Positions 16,403-21,310 of a DNA stretch of 21,310 nt are shown here, piece after piece (within the stretch, counting starts at the first letter, position 1; each line of letters starts with the position of its first letter). The DNA lies in assembly GCA_003105225.1 (NCBI GenBank), contig PQAK01000137.1:1-21310 (forward strand), read 5' to 3'. The DNA is from Deltaproteobacteria bacterium. GTDB lineage: Bacteria; Desulfobacterota; Deferrimicrobia; Deferrimicrobiales; Deferrimicrobiaceae. Position numbers and translations under genes: made by a program. A model generated the notes under the pieces. That model was not told the origin of the DNA and searched no databases. It saw only the letters and a list, made by a program, of their open reading frames with translations.

Positions 16403-17071
16403 TTACTCTTTCGCCAGTTCCCGGAGGAGGACCTTCTTCCCGTATTGGGCGTTCTTGATCACGAGGGACTCCGCCAGGTCGGCATCCTGTTTCCGGAACG
16501 CATCGATGATCTCCCGGTGCTGCCGGATGGACCCCTCGATCTTTCCCCGCATGGCGAGGATCAGCCGGAACCGCTGGAACTGCATCACCATGTTCTGGAC
16601 GATGGAGTGGAGCTTCTCGTTCCCGCACGACTTGAGGAAGATGTCGTGGAACTCGTTGTGCAGCGAGAGGACCTTCCGGAGGTCCTTCTTCGTGGAGGCC
16701 GCCTCCATCTGGCGGTTGACCGCCTCCATCTTCGTCAGCTCCTTCGCCGTGAGGACCTTCGCGGCGCACCGCGCCGCATAGCCCTCGAGCACCATCTTCA
16801 GGTCGTAGAAGTCGGAGATGTCCTTCGCGGAAAGGGAAGCGACGATCGCCCCCTTTCGGGGGATGACCGTGATGAACCCCTCCGATTCCAGCTGCCGGAA
16901 CGCCTCCCGGATCGGTGTGCGGCTGATGCCGAAGCGGTCGGCCAGCTCCGGTTCCGCAACCCGGGCCCCGGCCGGTATCTGGCCGTTGACGATCGCATTG
17001 CGGACCGTTTCCACGATCTTTTCCCTGAGCGTCAAATGATTGTCGATCTGGATTTTCAGTTTTTCCAGCAA
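16403..17071 (-). CDS. GntR-family transcriptional regulator (FadR/FCD type)
   Basis: A 222-residue DNA-binding regulator. The N-terminal winged helix is at about 12-78, with EPELADRFGISRTPIREAFR as recognition region and RKGAIVA as the wing. The C-terminal all-helical FCD domain covers about 85-215; HNEFHDIF and RQHREIIDAF carry histidines of the kind that bind a metal and organic-acid ligands in FCD regulators. The start is TTG at 17071; GGGGCAGGG just upstream may act as ribosome site. A strong sigma-70-like promoter with an internal inverted repeat lies at 17132-17104, which suggests autoregulation. It is divergent from the TIM-barrel gene and 14 nt upstream of selA. The ligand is unknown; the neighbours suggest either a sugar-type metabolite or a link to selenium metabolism. 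Confidence 0.9.
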   Translation of the reverse strand: MLEKLKIQIDNHLTLREKIVETVRNAIVNGQIPAGARVAEPELADRFGISRTPIREAFRQLESEGFITVIPRKGAIVASLSAKDISDFYDLKMVLEGYAARCAAKVLTAKELTKMEAVNRQMEAASTKKDLRKVLSLHNEFHDIFLKSCGNEKLHSIVQNMVMQFQRFRLILAMRGKIEGSIRQHREIIDAFRKQDADLAESLVIKNAQYGKKVLLRELAKE

Positions 17072-17103
17072 CCCTGCCCCCGGCGGTTCCTTTATTGCCG
17101 CAT

Positions 17104-17132
17104 AATGTATGCAGTATACACCCGTATGTCAA
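17104..17132 (-). promoter_or_regulatory. Sigma-70-type promoter of the GntR-selA unit
   Basis: On the minus strand a perfect TTGACA (17132-17127) is followed after exactly 17 nt by TACATT (17109-17104). Transcription should start near 17097, leaving a 5' leader of about 26 nt before the GntR TTG codon. The inverted repeat at 17106-17120 occupies the spacer and part of the -10 box, so a bound repressor would block RNA polymerase. Confidence 0.65.
17106..17120. promoter_or_regulatory. Inverted-repeat operator candidate for the GntR regulator
   Basis: TGTAT-gcagt-ATACA is a perfect 5+5 inverted repeat with a 5-base spacer. FCD-type GntR regulators are known to bind short, AT-containing palindromes related to TGTATACA, so the size and base content fit. 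It sits inside the regulator's own promoter and about 75 bp upstream of the divergent gene's start. Binding has not been shown; this is inference from position and symmetry. Confidence 0.6.
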
Positions 17133-17192
17133 GGACTTTCCGGGTCGCCCCGAAGGCTTGCCCCGGATGGCGCAATCGGATATGGTTTGCTG

Positions 17193-17993
17193 ATGCGGGC
17201 CCCGGACTGGACCATCCACGCAACGGTCCCCTATTCCCTGCTGGAGCATCCGGAGACCGTCCGCCTCCTCGCGGAAAACGGCGTGGGGCCCGAGATCTAT
17301 CTCCCCGCGACCGCGCTCGACGCCCTTACGCCCGGGCGCGCCGAAGCCGTGGCGGCCTCCCTGTCGGACGGCGGCGTCGCCAGCGCCACCTTCCACGCCC
17401 CCTTCGAAGACCTCTGGCCCGGGGCGCGCGACGAGGAGGCGCGCCGGCTTGCGGTGCGCCGCCTGAAACAGGCGATCGCCCTCGCTCCCGCCTTCCGTCC
17501 GAAGGGGATCGTCATCCACGGGGGGTACTACGGCTGGATCTTCGATTTCGATCCCGGCAAATGGATCGAACCCGCGCGCCGGACGTTCGGGGACCTCCTC
17601 GAGGACGCGGAGAAGAAGGGCGTCGATCTCTTCCTGGAAAACGTCTTCGACGAATCCCCCGATCCCCTCCTCCGCCTGCGGAACGCCCTCGGGTCGAAGC
17701 GGCTGGGGTTCTGCTTCGACGCCGGCCACGCCACCCTCTTCTCGGACCTTCCCGTCCACAAGTGGCTGGAGGCGTTCGGCGCGGACCTGCGCGAATTGCA
17801 CCTCCACGACAACCGGGGCCGCCGGGACGACCATCTTCCCGTGGGGGAGGGGACCATCAATCTCCTGGGGGTCCTGCAGGCGGCGATCGATGCCGGCGCT
17901 TCCCCCATCCTCACCCTGGAGGCGCACCGGATGGAGCATTTCCATCGGGGACTGGCGGCCCTCCGGGCGCTCCTGGACGGCGCCCGGCGCTAG
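17193..17993 (+). CDS. Sugar phosphate isomerase/epimerase-like TIM-barrel protein
   Basis: A 266-residue protein of the xylose-isomerase-like / AP endonuclease 2 TIM-barrel superfamily, and the only plus-strand gene here. Likely metal-ligand positions follow the family pattern: Glu in FLENVF, Asp and His in CFDAGHA, His in ELHLHDN, and Glu in LTLEAHR near the end. IVIHGGYYG resembles the H-containing strand of the barrel. The substrate cannot be named: the family includes sugar isomerases, inosose dehydratases and repair endonucleases. The start is ATG at 17193, where family similarity begins; the frame is open to 17109 but the extra residues lie across the operator region. No strong Shine-Dalgarno is seen. 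It is divergent from the GntR gene, which may control it, and convergent with the HD-GYP gene. Confidence 0.8.
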   Translation: MRAPDWTIHATVPYSLLEHPETVRLLAENGVGPEIYLPATALDALTPGRAEAVAASLSDGGVASATFHAPFEDLWPGARDEEARRLAVRRLKQAIALAPAFRPKGIVIHGGYYGWIFDFDPGKWIEPARRTFGDLLEDAEKKGVDLFLENVFDESPDPLLRLRNALGSKRLGFCFDAGHATLFSDLPVHKWLEAFGADLRELHLHDNRGRRDDHLPVGEGTINLLGVLQAAIDAGASPILTLEAHRMEHFHRGLAALRALLDGARR

Positions 17994-17999
17994 CCGGGC
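17982..17999. terminator. Hairpin between convergent genes
   Basis: GCCCGGC (17982-17988), loop GCTA, GCCGGGC (17993-17999) form a perfect 7-bp GC stem. The TAG stop of the TIM-barrel gene straddles the end of the loop and the second arm. There is no T-run on either strand, so it is not a canonical intrinsic terminator, but its place between two converging genes suggests it limits read-through or protects 3' ends. Confidence 0.45.
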
Positions 18000-18015
18000 T
18001 TGGCGGACCCTCCCG

Positions 18016-19311
18016 TCAGCGCAGGTCCTGGAGCGACCGGTCCAGGAACGCGATCGCGTCCGCGCGGGAACCGTTCTTCCGGATCCCGGCGAATGCGGAG
18101 ACCTCCTGCGGGTCGCCGGCGAGATCGGAGCGCAGGGACTGGAAAAACATCCGGCCGACGTTCGGATCGTAATGGCGGCGGAGGCAGGACCGGATCTCCC
18201 CCAGCGCGGTCACCAGGGGCAGGCTGTTCCGGTAGGGGCGGTCGGACACCATCGCGTCGAACGCGTCCGCCAGCGCGATGATGCGCGCCCCCATCGAGAT
18301 TTCGTGCTCCCGCTTCCCGTTCGGATAGCCCGTGCCGTCCAGCCATTCGTGGTGGTCTCTCGCCAGCTGGGGGACGTCCGGATAAGGAAACCGGATCTCG
18401 GACAGGATCTCGAAGCTCGTCTGGGGGTGTCTCCGGATCTCGAGGGTTTCATCGACCGTGAGGGAAGACGGCTTCGTGAGAATGGAATGGGAGGTCCCGA
18501 TCTTTCCCACGTCGTGGAGGATGGACGCGATGTGAATCGCCTGCACCTCATTCTCGGGAAGCTCGAGCCGTCTCGCGATCGACACCGATATCCTCGCCAC
18601 GCGCTCGGAATGCCCGCGCGTATACGGGTCCTTGGCCTCGATCGCCGTGGCCAGCGCGCGGATGGTATCGAGGTAGATCTCCCGCAACCCCCCCAGCAGC
18701 CGTTCGTTCTCCCCGACCTGCAGCCGCAGGACCTCGTTCAGGCGGAAGATGTCGGATACCACCCGGTGGTTGGAAATGTGCCCGGACAGAATGGAGGTCA
18801 TGACGTCCAGGGTTTCCCGTTGACTGGGGGTGGGCGCTCCGTCCACAAGAGCGGGGCCCAGCGCCAGGAACCCGAGGGAGCCGTTCCTCGTTCCCAAGGG
18901 GCAGAAAAATTCCACCGGGAAGGCCGGAACGGACCGCTCGATCGTTGCGACCGCCTTGCGGATCGCCCCGGAAACCTCCCGCCGCCCCAGCCAGACCGTC
19001 CGGCTCGAGCGCCTGAGGGTCGCCACGAGCTCCCGCGAAGTTTCGAGCGGGGGGATGCCCGGCGGCAGGCCGCGGGAGACGCATGCCCGGTACTCGCCTT
19101 CCTCCTCGAGGAACAGCGCCCCTTTCGCGATCGAAAGGGTCCCCAGGATCACCATCAGGGCAAGGCGAAGGGACTCGTCGAAGTCGCGCGCCCGGGCGAG
19201 GCAGAGCGTGAAATCCCGCAGCGCCTTGAGCTGGAACGCCTCCCGCCTCCCGGCGGGGAGGCGGTCCCCGTCGAAGAGCGCAGACTCAGACGGATTGACG
19301 GAAATATCCAA
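18016..19311 (-). CDS. GAF-HD-GYP domain protein (probable cyclic-di-GMP phosphodiesterase)
   Basis: A 431-residue protein without obvious TM segments. A GAF-like sensory region covers about 25-185, a short helical linker follows, and an HD-GYP domain covers about 212-395. Metal and catalytic signatures are intact: H266/D267 in HDVGK, His295 in RRHP, H320-H321-E322, Asp325, GTGYP at 326-330, and Asp349 in ADAFDAM. HD-GYP proteins usually hydrolyse cyclic-di-GMP, some also cyclic GMP-AMP. The start is TTG at 19311, supported by AGGAGGAGG a few bases upstream (19326-19318). It overlaps the STAS gene by 26 nt, so the two are probably translated together. The preceding RsbW-like and STAS genes suggest it is the output or a partner of a switching pathway. 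Confidence 0.9.
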   Translation of the reverse strand: MDISVNPSESALFDGDRLPAGRREAFQLKALRDFTLCLARARDFDESLRLALMVILGTLSIAKGALFLEEEGEYRACVSRGLPPGIPPLETSRELVATLRRSSRTVWLGRREVSGAIRKAVATIERSVPAFPVEFFCPLGTRNGSLGFLALGPALVDGAPTPSQRETLDVMTSILSGHISNHRVVSDIFRLNEVLRLQVGENERLLGGLREIYLDTIRALATAIEAKDPYTRGHSERVARISVSIARRLELPENEVQAIHIASILHDVGKIGTSHSILTKPSSLTVDETLEIRRHPQTSFEILSEIRFPYPDVPQLARDHHEWLDGTGYPNGKREHEISMGARIIALADAFDAMVSDRPYRNSLPLVTALGEIRSCLRRHYDPNVGRMFFQSLRSDLAGDPQEVSAFAGIRKNGSRADAIAFLDRSLQDLR

Positions 19312-19639
19312 GGGCTTCCTCCTCCTGTTCGAATGCCCGTACGTACCGGGCGACGCCGGTCATCTGGAACAACTCCCGGTTGATCCTGCTCAAGGCGCAG
19401 AACGCCAGGCTCCCGTTGCGCTCCATGATCTTTTCCACGATGTCGATGATGATGGAGATCCCGATGCTGTTGATCAGGCGCGTCCCCTCGAAATTGAGGA
19501 GGATCTTCCGGCCCCCCGCGTCGAGGGTTTCCAGCACCACCCGCTCCACCTCCTCCGCCATGAGGCTGTTCAGGTAGCCGTCGATGTACGCCACGAACAC
19601 GTCTCCCGCGCTGCGCGTCCGTACCGTCAGGTAGCTCAC
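19286..19639 (-). CDS. STAS-domain protein (anti-sigma-factor antagonist-like)
   Basis: A 117-residue single-domain STAS protein of the SpoIIAA/RsbV kind. The fold pattern is visible: strand FVAYIDGYLN near 15-24, strand KILLNFEGTRLI near 45-56, then the switch loop NSIGIS. Ser58 stands where SpoIIAA has its phosphorylated serine, but the usual D-S-S/T-G is replaced by N-S-I-G. The start is GTG at 19639 with GAGG about 5 nt upstream; the nearby ATG is out of frame. It begins 7 nt after the HATPase fusion gene, its likely kinase or binding partner, and overlaps the HD-GYP gene. In known systems, unphosphorylated STAS protein binds the RsbW-like partner and frees its target. The target here is not known. 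Confidence 0.88.
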   Translation of the reverse strand: MSYLTVRTRSAGDVFVAYIDGYLNSLMAEEVERVVLETLDAGGRKILLNFEGTRLINSIGISIIIDIVEKIMERNGSLAFCALSRINRELFQMTGVARYVRAFEQEEEALGYFRQSV

Positions 19640-19646
19640 GGCATCC

Positions 19647-21310
19647 TCATTCGGGATCCGGGGATCCCGCTCCTTCGCGCATCGGCTCGGTCCCCAGGTA
19701 TTTCACCATCCGCACGATGGTCCCCCCGTCCCCCGTCGAGATCTCCACGTCGTCCACCAGTTCGCGGATGAGCTTGAGGCCCCACCCGCGGTTGCGCTTC
19801 GATTCCTCCCCGCCGGCGCCCCCCCCGCGAAATCCTTTTCCCTCGTCCTGGACGAACAGCTCGATCTTCTCCGGGGACAGGACGTACCGGAGCCTCACCT
19901 TGCCCGATTCCGCCCCGCTGTGCTCGAAGGCGTTGATGCACGCCTCGATGAGCGCCATCTTGATGCGGTCCACCGTGTCCTTGTCCAACGAGGCGTAGGC
20001 GGCCACCTCCTCCGCCACGCGGGCGGCGACGACCTCGGTATCCGCCTTCATCGGCAGGACCAGCTCGAACTCCAGCGGCTCCGCCCCCGGAGGAGGTTCG
20101 CCGGCCTTGCGCTCTTCCGCCGAAACGTCGAGCTCTTCCATGCCGAACAGGTTCAGGAAGAGGCGCATCTGGGACCGGTGCGTCAACAGGATCCCGTAAC
20201 GGTCCACGCGCTCGAGGACGGCGGGATCGACGGCCTTTTCGAACAGGATCCATTTGCGCAACTGCCCGGGCTTCAGCCTCTTTTCCAGGCTCAGCAGGCG
20301 GCAACGGTTCTCGAAATGCTCCACCGTGTTGACGGCAAGCGTCTTCTCCGTCGAAACCTCCACCGCCCAGATCACGAGGTTCTCCTCGGAAAACTCCGCG
20401 TCGAGGAAGCCGTAGGCCACCAGGTCGAAGTCGAACCGCGGCCCTCCCCGGCGGGCCCGGTACCCCGTGGAAACGGAGCTGATCCTGGGCAGCCGGATCT
20501 TCTGCGGCTCTTTTTCCATCCCGATGACCACTTCGAGAAGTCCCTTCCCTCCGAACCGGTCGCGGAACCCGCCGAACTGGAACAGCAGCATCGGCACCTC
20601 GCGCCCGTCCCACCGGCGGATCAGCTCCTTGGTCGATGCCGCCCACTTCTCCCGCTCCCCTTCCGCAACTTCCGGGGACACGCGGGAGAGCTTGGCCTGC
20701 ACCAGGGCGGCCGCCACCTGGGAGCCGCTCTTCCCCAGGACGCCGCGCTCGAAGGCCCAGTAGAGGAAATCGGCCAGCACGGGGTCGTCGATGAACCGAA
20801 GCTGCTCGAAGTCGGACTTCAGCAGCCCCTTGAACTCCAGCGTCGAGAGGATCCTCCCGCCTTCCTCCGCGGAGCCGCCCAGCAGGGAGAGCGCTCCCTC
20901 GAAGGTGTCGAGCGGGAACTGGTCGCACAAGACCCGTTTCAGGAACTTGACCGCGCGGCCGCGCTCCACACGGTCCGGGAACGCATTCTCGAAAAACTCC
21001 CGCCAGTACCGGTTCAACTTCCCCTCGGTGACCGACAGGGCGAAGAGGTTCTCGAAGCCGATCTCGTCCACCACCTGCGCGTTCCGGAAGGAGACCTCCT
21101 CGACGAACATCCTCTGGTAGATCGGGATGTGCCCCAGGCGAGCGGCGGCCCTGACCGGCATGGAATCCGGAAGCCGGATCTTCCGGCGCTCGAACAGGGA
21201 GGTCCACATCTTCTCGGAGGCGGCGGAGGAGATCCCCGCCACTTCCATGAGGTGGAACGACCCGAACAGGCCTTCCCGCTTCAGGGAGGCCACCACATGC
21301 CCGGGCGAGG
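19647..21310 (-). CDS. Composite protein: AAA/STAND-like ATPase C-terminus, PD-(D/E)xK-like region and RsbW-type HATPase (5' cut)
   Basis: About 554 residues are visible and the frame is open to the window edge, so the true start is probably outside; the internal GTG at 21296 is only a fallback. Numbering from that GTG, residues 1-185 resemble the lid and winged-helix part of archaeal-type AAA/STAND ATPases (GRILSTLEFKGLL near 148-160, FIDDPVLADFL near 168-178). Residues 285-385 have a PD-(D/E)xK-like outline, with FDFDLVAYG near 288-296 and WAVEVSTEK near 310-318; Ser occupies the usual Lys position. Residues 410-535 are a clear RsbW-type HATPase domain: IEACINAFEHS (Asn455), VQDEGKGF, a glycine-rich lid and NRGWGLKLI. 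Walker motifs would lie upstream of the window. The STAS gene follows after 7 nt. The HATPase call is firm; the other two regions are inference. Confidence 0.75.
   Translation of the reverse strand, partial: SPGHVVASLKREGLFGSFHLMEVAGISSAASEKMWTSLFERRKIRLPDSMPVRAAARLGHIPIYQRMFVEEVSFRNAQVVDEIGFENLFALSVTEGKLNRYWREFFENAFPDRVERGRAVKFLKRVLCDQFPLDTFEGALSLLGGSAEEGGRILSTLEFKGLLKSDFEQLRFIDDPVLADFLYWAFERGVLGKSGSQVAAALVQAKLSRVSPEVAEGEREKWAASTKELIRRWDGREVPMLLFQFGGFRDRFGGKGLLEVVIGMEKEPQKIRLPRISSVSTGYRARRGGPRFDFDLVAYGFLDAEFSEENLVIWAVEVSTEKTLAVNTVEHFENRCRLLSLEKRLKPGQLRKWILFEKAVDPAVLERVDRYGILLTHRSQMRLFLNLFGMEELDVSAEERKAGEPPPGAEPLEFELVLPMKADTEVVAARVAEEVAAYASLDKDTVDRIKMALIEACINAFEHSGAESGKVRLRYVLSPEKIELFVQDEGKGFRGGGAGGEESKRNRGWGLKLIRELVDDVEISTGDGGTIVRMVKYLGTEPMREGAGSPDPE

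Noticed and set aside
17158..17186. TTGCCC and TATGGT with 17-nt spacing as plus-strand promoter of the TIM-barrel gene
   Set aside because: Both boxes match only 4 of 6 positions, and transcription would start on the ATG itself. The true promoter could equally lie near CATAAT at 17101, so I did not annotate one.
14973..17945. 990-codon minus-strand frame across the TIM-barrel gene, the GntR gene and selA
   Set aside because: It is real only from 16388 downward (selA). The upstream part is antisense to the TIM-barrel gene and out of frame with the GntR gene.

Overview
The window is GC-rich bacterial chromosome, densely packed with 19 protein genes. Eighteen lie on the minus strand and one on the plus strand. 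I see no tRNA or rRNA gene, CRISPR array, insertion sequence or prophage. The order pilB-pilT-pilC-pilS, the run xerC-hslV-hslU-argB-argD-argF-argG, and the folate-dependent tRNA methylase TrmFO suggest a Geobacter-like member of the Desulfuromonadota (former Deltaproteobacteria). This is an inference from gene order and protein style; no search was run.

Layout, in the direction of minus-strand transcription (right to left). (1) 21310-18016: a partial protein joining an ATPase-like region, a PD-(D/E)xK-like region and an RsbW-type HATPase domain, then a STAS-domain protein, then a GAF/HD-GYP protein. The genes are 7 nt apart or overlapping, so they look like one partner-switching and cyclic-dinucleotide signalling operon. 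(2) 17193-17993, plus strand: a sugar phosphate isomerase/epimerase-like TIM barrel. It is convergent with the HD-GYP gene, with a hairpin between them, and divergent from a GntR/FCD regulator. (3) 17132-14973: a promoter with a built-in inverted repeat, then the GntR regulator and selA (selenocysteine synthase). (4) 14922-13440: a small HNH protein and aroE. (5) 13412-7640: an AT-rich, palindrome-bearing leader, then the type IV pilus genes pilB, pilT and pilC and a PilS-like sensor kinase. (6) 7662-1: trmFO, xerC, hslV, hslU, argB, argD, argF and the start of argG.

Functionally the window joins pilus assembly and retraction, arginine synthesis from N-acetylglutamate to argininosuccinate (apart from ArgC and ArgJ/ArgE steps), the HslUV protease, chromosome dimer resolution, tRNA m5U54 formation and selenocysteine synthesis. 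Many genes overlap by 1-26 nt, and about half start with GTG or TTG, so start codons needed case-by-case choice.

The least ordinary content is the three-gene signalling cluster at the right edge, above all its composite first protein. The next most interesting items are the promoter/operator between the GntR and TIM-barrel genes, and the PilS-like kinase that lacks an adjacent pilR and runs into trmFO. No stretch longer than about 125 bases is without a gene.
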